Shown one piece after another: positions 9,990 through 17,588 of a stretch of 64,000 bases of DNA (position 1 is its first letter; each line of letters starts with the position of its first letter). Both the position numbers and the translations under genes were made by a program. The notes beneath the pieces are model-generated. The model saw nothing but the letters and a program-made list of their open reading frames with translations. It did not search any database and was not told the origin of the DNA. Source of the stretch: Pseudomonas fluorescens (lineage in GTDB: Bacteria; Pseudomonadota; Gammaproteobacteria; Pseudomonadales; Pseudomonadaceae); NCBI RefSeq assembly GCF_001708445.1, contig NZ_CP015637.1, positions 3,969,001 to 4,033,000 on the forward strand, in the 5' to 3' direction.

Positions 9990-10044
9990 TTCTTGGAGTC
10001 CGGAGCAATAGGCGGGAAGCACAAAGGCACGTCGTCCCTATAAA

Positions 10045-10067
10045 ACGAACCGGAGAAGGAAAAATTA
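10045..10067 (-). promoter_or_regulatory. Possible PvdS (iron-starvation sigma) promoter for the NRPS
   Basis: On the minus strand TAATT is followed by 15 bases and CGT, ending 55 bases before the NRPS start codon. The known iron-starvation box is TAAAT with about 16 bases before CGT, so this is one mismatch and a similar spacing. It fits iron-regulated expression of a pyoverdine gene, but it is a short motif. Confidence 0.45.
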
Positions 10068-10198
10068 GCGGAGGGCGGGAGGCGTCGAGCAGCGCGTCAT
10101 CAAGGGTTACATCAATCTCCGCTGAGTCACGCCAACTCGGGCTAGCATTGACGCACACCACTTTTTGCAACTACATTTAGTTACACGCAGGGAACGCC

Positions 10199-10450
10199 GT
10201 GTCCAAAAATGAAAAGCTGCTCGCCAAACTGCTCAATGAACACATGACATTCACCTGGCCCGAGCTCGTCACGCTGCTGCGTCGGCTTGGCTACACACAA
10301 ATCGAGGGGGCGGGAAGCCGCGTCAAGTTCGACATCGGCGACCCCACGGCAATGATCACCTTGCACAAGCCTCACCCCGGCAACGAACTGAAACACTACA
10401 TTCGTCGCCAGGTCATCGAACAATTGAGATCAGGAGACCTGATTCAGTGA
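10199..10450 (+). CDS. hicA: HicA-family mRNA interferase toxin
   Basis: Type II toxin of 83 residues with the HicA dsRBD-like fold. Visible features are the N-terminal LLAKLLNEH helix, the strand GYTQIEGAGSRVKF, and the ITLHKPHPGNELKHYIRRQVIEQL segment, which carries the conserved catalytic His region. The start is GTG at 10199 after CAGGGAAC. It overlaps the downstream antitoxin gene by 4 bp (GTGA), the usual HicAB organisation. HicA is expected to cleave mRNA when free of HicB. The promoter lies in the 209-bp gap shared with the divergent NRPS. Confidence 0.85.
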   Translation: MSKNEKLLAKLLNEHMTFTWPELVTLLRRLGYTQIEGAGSRVKFDIGDPTAMITLHKPHPGNELKHYIRRQVIEQLRSGDLIQ

Positions 10451-10806
10451 ACAACCAACTGAAATACAACGGTTACATCGGCTCTATCGAAGCCAGCCTC
10501 GAAGACAACTGCCTGTTCGGCAAAATCCTCTTCATCAAGGCGCTGGTCAGCTATGAAGGGAAAACCGTCGCCGAGTTGGACGCGGCCTTCCGCGAGGCCG
10601 TGGATGACTATCTCGCGACCTGCCAGACCCTGGGGCAAACCCCGGAGAAGCCATGCAAAGGCTCGTTCAATGTGCGGGTCGGCCATGACCTGCACCTGGC
10701 CGCGGCCCTGGCGGCAACCCGTAAGAAAGTCACGCTCAACGACCTGACGCGCCAGGCGTTGAACGAGTTCCTGCAACACCACGGCGCAGACCCGGCGATC
10801 GGTTGA
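10447..10806 (+). CDS. hicB: HicB-family antitoxin
   Basis: Antitoxin of 119 residues. The N-terminal partially degraded RNase-H-like HicB domain includes GYIGSIEASLEDNCLFGKI and the signature YEGKTVAELDAAFREAVDDYL. The C-terminal part (FNVRVGHDLHLAAALAA, then TLNDLTRQALNEFL) fits a ribbon-helix-helix DNA-binding segment. It probably neutralises the upstream toxin and autorepresses the pair. The start is GTG at 10447, inside the stop of hicA. Its stop codon directly abuts the stop of the convergent MFS gene. Confidence 0.85.
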   Translation: MNNQLKYNGYIGSIEASLEDNCLFGKILFIKALVSYEGKTVAELDAAFREAVDDYLATCQTLGQTPEKPCKGSFNVRVGHDLHLAAALAATRKKVTLNDLTRQALNEFLQHHGADPAIG

Positions 10807-11979
10807 TCAACCCAGTCGCCGATAACCCAGCACCGCCGCCCCCAACACCACGGCGCCCGCCGCCAGCGACACCCAGAAGCCGCTGGCCGCGCCAAACTGG
10901 TCGATCATCCAGCCGCAGCTGGCGGCGCCGATGGCCACGCCGATACTGAGACCGGTGATCAGCCAGGTCATGCCTTCGGTGAGGCGGCTCGGCGGGACGA
11001 TTTGTTCCACCAGGGCCATGGACACGATCAGCGTCGGGGCGAAGAACAGGCCGGAAACGAAGATCGCCACAGCCAACCCAGGGATGTTCGTCACCAACAG
11101 CAGTGGCAAGGTGGTCAACGCCGTGGCCATCCCGCAGCACAGAAACTGCCGGGGCAGCGGCGCCTTCAACTTGAGCGCGCCGAACGCCAACCCCGCCAGG
11201 CACGAACCGATGGCATACACCGACAGCACAATGCTCGCCGCTGCGGGTTGGCCCTGCTGCTGGGCAAAGGCGACACTGACCACATCCACCACGCCGACGA
11301 TCACACCCATGGCCAACAGCAGGATCATCAGGATCAGTACCGACGGTGAAGCGATCAACCAGCGGCCGTGATGGCCCTGGTGCTCATGCACCGGCGGTTC
11401 CGTTGCGCGTTGCAACACAAAGACGGTGACGCCCACTGCCAGCAGCAGCGCCGCCACCAAAGGCCCGGCTTCCGGGAACAGCACGACGCTCAGGCCAACG
11501 GAGATCGGTGGGCCGATGATAAAACACACCTCATCGAGCACCGACTCCAGGGCAAACGCGGTCTGCAGCTTGGGTTGGCCGCGGTACAGCGCGGTCCAGC
11601 GCGCCCGTACCATCGCCGACATATTGGGCATGCAACCGGCCAGAGCGGCGAACAGGAACAACGTCCAGCTGGGTGCCTGGAAACGCGTACACAGCAACAG
11701 CAACAACAACGCCCCGCCACCGATCAGCGCGGCGATCGGCAGCACCCTGCCCTGGCTGTAGCGGTCGACCAGCCGTGACACCTGCGGCGCGCAGAATGCC
11801 GTAGCCAGGGCAAATATCGCCGCCACCGACCCGGCCAAGCCATAACCGCCGTGGACCTGCGAGAGCATGGTGATCAGGCCGATACCGGCCATGGACACGG
11901 GCATGCGTGCCAGCATCCCGGCAAGTACAAAAGCCCGGGCACCGGGCGCCTGGAACAATTCGGCGTAGGGGTTTGCCAT
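10807..11979 (-). CDS. MFS transporter
   Basis: Inner-membrane major facilitator of 390 residues with about 12 hydrophobic segments. MSAMVRARWTALYRG lies in the loop after TM4, and a His-rich central cytoplasmic loop (VHEHQGHHGRW) separates the two halves. An ATG at 11979 preceded by AGAAGACAG is preferred over the in-frame GTG at 11982. The substrate is not evident. It lies in the same orientation as the MATE transporter, 40 bp upstream, so the two may be cotranscribed as an efflux pair. The 3' end abuts hicB convergently. Confidence 0.8.
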   Translation of the reverse strand: MANPYAELFQAPGARAFVLAGMLARMPVSMAGIGLITMLSQVHGGYGLAGSVAAIFALATAFCAPQVSRLVDRYSQGRVLPIAALIGGGALLLLLLCTRFQAPSWTLFLFAALAGCMPNMSAMVRARWTALYRGQPKLQTAFALESVLDEVCFIIGPPISVGLSVVLFPEAGPLVAALLLAVGVTVFVLQRATEPPVHEHQGHHGRWLIASPSVLILMILLLAMGVIVGVVDVVSVAFAQQQGQPAAASIVLSVYAIGSCLAGLAFGALKLKAPLPRQFLCCGMATALTTLPLLLVTNIPGLAVAIFVSGLFFAPTLIVSMALVEQIVPPSRLTEGMTWLITGLSIGVAIGAASCGWMIDQFGAASGFWVSLAAGAVVLGAAVLGYRRLG

Positions 11980-12019
11980 CACTGCACTGTCTTCTTATAA
12001 GGAGGTGCGCAACCTTTTA

Positions 12020-13375
12020 TCACACCAGCCGCTTGATCTGCTTGTGCCGCCACACCAACCGAAAGTACGTCGTCTGCAATGCCAGCATCGCCAGGTACGT
12101 CACGGGAAACGCCATCCACACCCCTTCCAGGCCGAAATGCGCGTTGAACAGATACGCCATTGGCAGTTCAACGCCCAGCACGCAGAAAATCGAGATCGCC
12201 ACCGGCATCAGCACCACGCCGCTGGCACGCATGATCCCGCCGATCACCGCCTGGAAGCCGAACACCAGGATGCTCCATAGCATGATATGCAGCAGGTGTT
12301 CGGCGTTGATCCGTGCGGCGTCGTCCGTGATGAACAAGCCCAGCAACCAGTGGGATAACAGGTAGCCCAGCAGGATCAGGCCACCTGTCAGGCACAGGTT
12401 GATCAGCAACCCCGTACGCAGGATCGGCCCGATGCGTTCCAGTCGACCGGCACCAATCGCCTGGGCGCCCAGGATCGACGCGGTAATGGCAATCGACAGC
12501 GCCGGGAATTGCACATAGTTGACGATTTGGGTGACCGCGCCATAGGCCGCCGTGGCTTGTGAACCATGGCTGTTGACCAGGGCGAGGATGACCAATTCCG
12601 ACAGCGACAGCACCACCATCTGCAAACCGGTAGGCAGTCCGATGCGTAGCACCTTGCCTAGAATCACCCGATCCAGACGCAAGGCCGCAAGCAGTTCACG
12701 ATCCGGCGCCATCACATGGTTTTTATGACGCAGGCGCAGGATCAGAAACAGCATCGCCGACGCGTTACCCGCCAGCCCGGCATACACCGCACTCTGGATG
12801 CCCATCGGCGGCAAGCCAACCCAGCCGCGGATCAGCGCCGGGGTCAGCAGCAGGCCGACCAGGGTCGAGACCATCAGCGCCAACAACGGCGAAACCGTGT
12901 CGCTCACCCCGCGCAACAGTTGGGTGTAGAGGATAAACACCAGCAGCAGCGGCATGATCAGCATCATCATCTGGGCATAACCCACCGCGTCATCCAGCAC
13001 ATCGATGGGGGTGCCCAGTGCCTGCAAGGCCGGGCGCGCGAACAGGCTGCCGAGTACCGCCGCGATCAAGCCCACCAGCGCGCCGAGGGTCAAGGTGGCC
13101 CCGGTGATGGCCTTGACCATCCCGGTTTCCTGGGCGCCCCAAGCCTGGCCGATCAGCACCGAGGCCCCCGCGCCCAGGCCGATCACCAGCGCAATAAAGA
13201 AGAAGACGATGGGAAACATCCCCGACACCGCCGCCAACGCCTGGGTACCGAGCATTTGCCCGACATAGATGCCATTGAGCGTGCCGGAAAAACTCTGCAG
13301 GAAGTTGGACAGCACCATCGGTGCCAAAAAGATCAGGTAGATCTGCCACAACGGCCGTTGTTGGGTGACTTCCAT
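12020..13375 (-). CDS. MATE-family efflux transporter
   Basis: Cation-coupled multidrug and toxin extrusion family protein of 451 residues with 12 predicted membrane segments in two homologous halves. Supporting segments are the N-terminal PMVLSNFLQSFSGTLNGIYVGQ, the GLGAGASVLIGQAWGA motif of TM2, and the matching second-half segment AITASILGAQAIGAG. The substrate is unknown. DUF2239 is upstream with a 26-bp gap and the MFS gene is downstream, so a three-gene minus-strand transcript is plausible. Confidence 0.88.
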   Translation of the reverse strand: MEVTQQRPLWQIYLIFLAPMVLSNFLQSFSGTLNGIYVGQMLGTQALAAVSGMFPIVFFFIALVIGLGAGASVLIGQAWGAQETGMVKAITGATLTLGALVGLIAAVLGSLFARPALQALGTPIDVLDDAVGYAQMMMLIMPLLLVFILYTQLLRGVSDTVSPLLALMVSTLVGLLLTPALIRGWVGLPPMGIQSAVYAGLAGNASAMLFLILRLRHKNHVMAPDRELLAALRLDRVILGKVLRIGLPTGLQMVVLSLSELVILALVNSHGSQATAAYGAVTQIVNYVQFPALSIAITASILGAQAIGAGRLERIGPILRTGLLINLCLTGGLILLGYLLSHWLLGLFITDDAARINAEHLLHIMLWSILVFGFQAVIGGIMRASGVVLMPVAISIFCVLGVELPMAYLFNAHFGLEGVWMAFPVTYLAMLALQTTYFRLVWRHKQIKRLV

Positions 13376-13401
13376 GGTAGTTCGAGTCCCTGGATTTATG
13401 A

Positions 13402-13974
13402 TCAGGCAGTAAAAGCGTTGCGCGACAGCCAGGCCAGGTACGTCTGCACGTCTACCGGCCAGTGCGCGATCTGCTTGGAAAAGTCCGCCGCATCCTGGGC
13501 AAACAGCGCCCGCGCGGCATCCTCGAAACCCGGCAGGTCGCCGCCAATGGCGCTCATGAAGCGATAGCTGGCCTCCTTGGCATGGCGCATTTGATCACGG
13601 CAGGCATGGACATTGCGCGCTTCATCGACCAATCGGCGCAACGCGGCCGAAGCGCCGCCACGCTGCTGGCCCAACCACGCCCAGTGGCGAGGCAGCAAGG
13701 TGACTTCCCGCGCGACCACGCCCAGCTTTGGGCGCCCGACCGTGGGCACCGCGGGGGGCTCGTCATCGGTGTCTGTCGGTGCGGGTCGTTCCGGCGCATA
13801 ACCTGCCGGCCAGGGATAGTCGACCTGGGTGCCGGTGGCGTCGTCAAAGACCAGGAAACTGCCCGCCGACAGGCCAAGGTCAACCAGGGCGGCAGCCACC
13901 TGGGCATAGGAACCGGCCGCCACGCGTTGGTGACGAACAAAGGCGCTGCATTGGGGAGTGATGTGTGCAGGCAT
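13402..13974 (-). CDS. DUF2239 family protein
   Basis: 190-residue cytoplasmic protein. The segment GRPKLGVVAREVTLLPRHWAWL followed by GGASAALRRLVDEAR is characteristic of DUF2239. It is preceded by a Pro/Asp/Glu-rich linker (APTDTDDEPPAVP). The function of the family is not known to me. The recognised part also resembles YdeI-like or wHTH-type conserved segments only superficially. It is probably the first gene of a transcript with the MATE and MFS transporters. Two direct repeats sit immediately before its start codon. Confidence 0.75.
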   Translation of the reverse strand: MPAHITPQCSAFVRHQRVAAGSYAQVAAALVDLGLSAGSFLVFDDATGTQVDYPWPAGYAPERPAPTDTDDEPPAVPTVGRPKLGVVAREVTLLPRHWAWLGQQRGGASAALRRLVDEARNVHACRDQMRHAKEASYRFMSAIGGDLPGFEDAARALFAQDAADFSKQIAHWPVDVQTYLAWLSRNAFTA

Positions 13975-13980
13975 GGCTTA

Positions 13981-14010
13981 TTACCCGGATATTATTTATT
14001 TTACCCGGAT
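13981..14010 (-). promoter_or_regulatory. Direct repeats TTACCCGGAT at 20-bp period before the DUF2239 gene
   Basis: TTACCCGGAT occurs at 13981-13990 and again at 14001-14010 with AT-rich DNA between them. On the coding strand this reads ATCCGGGTAA twice. The proximal copy is only about 6 bases from the ATG, and no separate Shine-Dalgarno sequence is visible. It looks like an operator or an unusual translation start region. Confidence 0.45.
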
Positions 14011-14083
14011 CATATTAGCCATAACGCTTCAACTTACAAGGCGATTCTCGTGAAACCTCCCGCCACTGAGCGCCGCCTGGACT

Positions 14084-14254
14084 GTGTGGCGAGCGGGCTT
14101 GCCCCGCGTTGGGCTGCGCAGCAGCCCCAGTAAGATCACCGCGTTTTTTCAGACAAAATGCAGTGCGGGATTGGGGGCTGCTGCGCAGCCCAACGCGGGG
14201 CAAGCCCGCTCGCCACACAGGCCCGCTTGCCACAACAAGCCCGCTCGCCACAGG
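14084..14254. repeat. REPIN of the TGTGGCGAGCGGGC class plus a third REP half
   Basis: Two inverted arms (GCGAGCGGGCTTGCCCCGCG on the left and CGCGGGGCAAGCCCGCTCGC on the right) enclose a loop bounded by GCTGCGCAGCAGCCCC and GGGGCTGCTGCGCAGCC. Further partial copies CCCGCTTGCCAC and CCCGCTCGCCAC follow. The region 13975-14336 holds no recognisable gene beyond this repeat and the promoter repeats. Confidence 0.85.
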
Positions 14255-14336
14255 GAGATTGGTCAGGATCTGAAGAGTGGTGTAGCTACCCATGCCACCA
14301 TCGCCTGAGGCATGCGTACCGGACAACGCTCCTGGT

Positions 14337-14684
14337 CTAGTGACTGATCATCCAAGGCCGTGGCCCGGTCTGGGTCTTGAGGCCCAAGGGGTTGGCCTTG
14401 CTCGGCTCGACTTTTTTACCGGTGCCGCAGCAACTGCATCCGGCCGGATGGCGACGGTTCTCCCGGTATTCGCCGACGGTCTGCGGTGCGTGGGCACTGC
14501 GCTCGTTGCCGGCGATGGCCTTGCGTTGGTTGGCCGACAGCGTTTGCAGCGCCGGCGCCGACACCCTCAACGGCCCGCCAGGTCCTTCGCAGTACGGACA
14601 CTGGCTGGGCTCGTTGCGCTGGGCCATCGGCCGCAGCAGCGTGAAAGTGCCACACGCCTCGCAGGCGTATTCGTAGGTCGGCAT
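14337..14684 (-). CDS. fmdB: FmdB-family zinc ribbon protein
   Basis: 115-residue protein. The N-terminal MPTYEYACEACGTF and CPYC form the two CxxC knuckles of an FmdB/CxxC_CxxC_SSSS zinc ribbon (Cys near 8, 11, 32 and 35). A second Cys cluster, CSCC, lies near residue 88. It starts at 14684, 2 bases after the formamidase stop, so it is translated from the same message. FmdB proteins accompany formamidase or amidase genes and are thought to act in their regulation or metal supply; this is inferred from association. A longer in-frame extension into fmdA was discarded. Confidence 0.85.
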   Translation of the reverse strand: MPTYEYACEACGTFTLLRPMAQRNEPSQCPYCEGPGGPLRVSAPALQTLSANQRKAIAGNERSAHAPQTVGEYRENRRHPAGCSCCGTGKKVEPSKANPLGLKTQTGPRPWMISH

Positions 14685-14686
14685 GG

Positions 14687-15916
14687 CTACAGGTCCGGGG
14701 CAATGGGCAGGTCGATGCTGCCGTCGAGGTATTTCGTCGGGCCGTTGGCGGTGGGGTTGATGTCGAACTCGAAGATCTCCGTGGGCAACCACAAGGTCGC
14801 GCAGGCATTCGGAATATCCACCACACCGCTGATATGCCCCTGCACCGGTGCCGAGCCGAGCAACGCATAACCCTGGGCCGGCGAATAGCCGAACTTGGTC
14901 AGGTAGTTGATCGCGTTCAAGCAGGCCTGGCGGTAGGCGATGTTGACGTCCAGGTAGTGCTGCTGGCCCTGCTCGTCCACCGAGATGCCTTCGAAGATCA
15001 GGTAGTTCTTGTAGTTCGGGGTGATCGGGCTCGGCTTGAACACCGGGTTCTTGATCCCGTACTTGGCCATGCCGCCCTTGATCAGCTCGACTTTCATATG
15101 CACCCAGCCGGCCATTTCGATAGCGCCGCAAAAGGTGATTTCACCGTCGCCCTGGCTGAAGTGCAGGTCGCCCACCGACAGCCCGGCGCCGTTGACATAG
15201 ACCGGGAAGAAAATCTTCGAGCCACGGGACAAATCCTTGATATCGCAGTTGCCGCCATGCTCACGCGGTGGCACGGTGCGCGCGCCGGTCGCGGCCGCAT
15301 CGTCACGGGCCTGGCCCTTGAGCTTGCCCATATGCGCGGTGGCGGCCAACGGTGCGTTGGCCAGCGGCGGCACGCGGGTGGGGTTGGTGTCGATCAGTTC
15401 CTGCTCGCGGCGGTTCCAGTCGGCAAGCATCACCGGGTCGGGCAGGCAGCCAATCAGGCCCGGGTGGATCAAGCCCGCGAAATTCACCCCTGGGATATGC
15501 CGTGAACTCGTGAACATGCCCTTGAAATCCCAGATGGCCTTTTGTGCGCTGGGAAAATGGTCAGTGAGGAACCCACCCCCGTTCTGCCGCGAGAAAAAAC
15601 CGTTGAAACCCCACTGGGAGTCGGCCTTGGCGCCGATATCGAGCAAGTCCACCACCAGCAAGTCACCCGGCTCGGCGCCGTGCACCCCCACCGGGCCAGA
15701 CAGGTAATGCACGGTGGACAGGTCCACATCGCGCACATCGCTGGCGTCGTCGTTGTTCTTGATCGCGCCGGCGGTCCAGTCGTAGGTCTCGAGGATGAAA
15801 TCATCGCCCGGCTTCACCCAGCACGCCATCGGGATATCCGGGTGCCAGCGGTTATGGATCTGCTCGTTCTCGGTGACGGGCTGGTTGAGGTCGACTTTGA
15901 TCAGCGTTTCGGTCAT
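14687..15916 (-). CDS. fmdA: Formamidase (acetamidase/formamidase family)
   Basis: Hydrolyses formamide (and possibly short amides) to formate and ammonia. It is 409 residues long and matches the family throughout: PACWVKPGDDF-type N-terminus (MACWVKPGDDFILET), HGAEPGDLLVVDLLDI, PGVNFAGLIHPGLIGC, PPREHGGNCDIKDLSRGSKI, GDLHFSQGDGEITFCGAIEM. An ATG at 15916 preceded by AGGAGCC was chosen over an upstream in-frame ATG at 15952. It forms an operon with fmdB. The LysR gene 105 bp upstream on the same strand is a candidate regulator. The likely role is nitrogen scavenging in the cytoplasm. Confidence 0.92.
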   Translation of the reverse strand: MTETLIKVDLNQPVTENEQIHNRWHPDIPMACWVKPGDDFILETYDWTAGAIKNNDDASDVRDVDLSTVHYLSGPVGVHGAEPGDLLVVDLLDIGAKADSQWGFNGFFSRQNGGGFLTDHFPSAQKAIWDFKGMFTSSRHIPGVNFAGLIHPGLIGCLPDPVMLADWNRREQELIDTNPTRVPPLANAPLAATAHMGKLKGQARDDAAATGARTVPPREHGGNCDIKDLSRGSKIFFPVYVNGAGLSVGDLHFSQGDGEITFCGAIEMAGWVHMKVELIKGGMAKYGIKNPVFKPSPITPNYKNYLIFEGISVDEQGQQHYLDVNIAYRQACLNAINYLTKFGYSPAQGYALLGSAPVQGHISGVVDIPNACATLWLPTEIFEFDINPTANGPTKYLDGSIDLPIAPDL

Positions 15917-16021
15917 GGACTGGCTCCTGGACGGATGACGGGATGCGTTCAATCCAGTCTCAGGGGGCCAGAGAAATCGGGAAATACGTTGGATGACGTA
16001 TGGGCGCGGTCACCCGGTGCC

Positions 16022-16930
16022 TCAGATCGCCCGCGCCATATGCTCGGTAATCCGCCCGCGCAACCAGCGCTCTGCCGGGTCGTTGTCATGCACTCCGCTC
16101 CACACCATTGACAACTCCGCCGCGTCGATCGCAAACGGCGGGTCTTCGGCGCGCAACGCCGTGCCCTCGGTCAATGCACAGGCGGCGTAATCCGGCACCG
16201 TCGCAATAATCTGCGTACCCGCCAGCAGTGCACGCAGGCCGCTGAACTGCGGCACCGCCAGTACCACCCGGCGCGCGCGGCCGATGCGGGCCAGGTCCAG
16301 GTCGATATTGCCGCTCAAGTCACCCGAGAACGACACCATCGCATGGGGCCGTTCACAATAGTCATCCAGGGTCAGAGGTTCTGTACCGGCATCGCCACGC
16401 AACACCTTGCAGGGGATATCCCGCAGCTTCTTGCGCTTGGCATTGGCCGGCAGATCCGTGGTGTAGCTGACCCCCACAGTGATTTCGCCACTGGCCAGCA
16501 ACGACGACATCAACAGGTAATTGGCCCGGCGCACCACCACGATGATCCCCGGCGCCTCTTCGCGCAGTTGGCTGAGCAACGGCGGAAACAGGCCGAACTC
16601 AGCATCGTCGGACAGGCCAATGCGAAACACCGCGCAACTGGTGGACGGGTCGAAATCCTTGGCGCGGCTGACCGCGCTTGAAATGGTGTCCATGGCCGGT
16701 TGCAGCTCCTTGAGTATCGCCACCGCGCGTGGCGTGGGCTCCATGCCCCGCCCGTTGCGCAGCAGCAACGGGTCGTCGAACAGGTCGCGCAAACGGCCCA
16801 GGGCCGCGCTGACCGCCGGCTGGCCCATGAAGAGTTTTTCGGCGACCCGGGTCAGGTTCTTCTCAAACATCAGGGCCTCGAAAATCACCAGCAGGTTCAT
16901 GTCGACGCGGCGCAGGTCGTTGCGGTTCAT
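16022..16930 (-). CDS. LysR-family transcriptional regulator
   Basis: 302-residue regulator. The N-terminal HTH reads VDMNLLVIFEALMFEKNLTRVAEKL followed by GQPAVSAALGRLRDLFDDPLLLR. The rest is a periplasmic-binding-protein-like effector domain. An ATG at 16930 fits the family start; an in-frame start at 17020 would add a non-homologous leader. It lies directly upstream of the formamidase genes on the same strand and divergent from a small AraC gene. A role in amide or nitrogen use is plausible but not shown. Confidence 0.88.
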   Translation of the reverse strand: MNRNDLRRVDMNLLVIFEALMFEKNLTRVAEKLFMGQPAVSAALGRLRDLFDDPLLLRNGRGMEPTPRAVAILKELQPAMDTISSAVSRAKDFDPSTSCAVFRIGLSDDAEFGLFPPLLSQLREEAPGIIVVVRRANYLLMSSLLASGEITVGVSYTTDLPANAKRKKLRDIPCKVLRGDAGTEPLTLDDYCERPHAMVSFSGDLSGNIDLDLARIGRARRVVLAVPQFSGLRALLAGTQIIATVPDYAACALTEGTALRAEDPPFAIDAAELSMVWSGVHDNDPAERWLRGRITEHMARAI

Positions 16931-17134
16931 GGCGATATCCAAACGGTTGGCAAGCCACCAGATAAGCACGCAGGGCACGCTCTGGATTGCATGCCTGTGC
17001 TGTCTTTTCCGTGCCGGCACCTGGCGAAATTAACAACGATTAACTCGTCAGCCAGACGGTTAGGCCCCAAGAATGAAGCGGTCTAGACTGCATCCATTCA
17101 CCGGGAATGCTCCCATCGACTGCGGAAATTCGTC

Positions 17135-17530
17135 ATGGCCCGACTTGAGCACTGTGCTCCACGCTTATCCTCCATCGGTGGCCTCTGCCCCCGACGCGAG
17201 CGTATCGCCAAGCAACTGATCCTCGCCAACCTTGGCGAAAGCCTGGCAATCGCCGACCTCGCCCAAGCCTGCGCCTTGTCGCGCAGCCATTTTTCCCGCG
17301 CATTCAAGTGCACCACGGGGCTGTCGCCCCAGGAGTGGATACGCCAGCAGCGCATCCAGCGCGCCAAGGAACTGATCATCGGCTCCGCGCTGAGCCTGAC
17401 GCAAATCAGCCTGGAATGTGGGTTCTGCGACCAGGCGCACTTCTGTCATATCTTCACCCGCAGCGAAGGGGTGAACCCGATGACCTGGCGAAATCACCAA
17501 TTGCGCCGCAAGCAGGTGATTGCCGCCTAG
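17135..17530 (+). CDS. Short AraC-family regulator (DNA-binding domain only)
   Basis: 131 residues made up almost entirely of the double helix-turn-helix of AraC/XylS proteins: LAIADLAQACALSRSHFSRAFK (first HTH), SPQEWIRQQRIQRAKELI, then LTQISLECGFCDQAHFCHIFTR (second HTH). No ligand-binding or dimerization domain is present, as in MarA/SoxS-like members. It is divergent from the LysR gene and 58 bp upstream of a large ATPase-type regulator on the same strand. Confidence 0.85.
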   Translation: MARLEHCAPRLSSIGGLCPRRERIAKQLILANLGESLAIADLAQACALSRSHFSRAFKCTTGLSPQEWIRQQRIQRAKELIIGSALSLTQISLECGFCDQAHFCHIFTRSEGVNPMTWRNHQLRRKQVIAA

Positions 17531-17588
17531 TGATCCTTGCCGACGTGGAATATGCTCAGGCGATTGTCTTTTCAGGGCCTGCGCCAGC

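Noticed and set aside
8145..10043. Long plus-strand frame (about 632 codons) across the NRPS gene
   Set aside because: It lies antisense to well-conserved condensation and adenylation domains; such long frames are common in GC-rich DNA.
14685..15131. Upstream extension of the FmdB frame into fmdA
   Set aside because: The zinc-ribbon protein starts MPTYEYACEACG at 14684, just after the fmdA stop; the extension overlaps a conserved enzyme in another frame.
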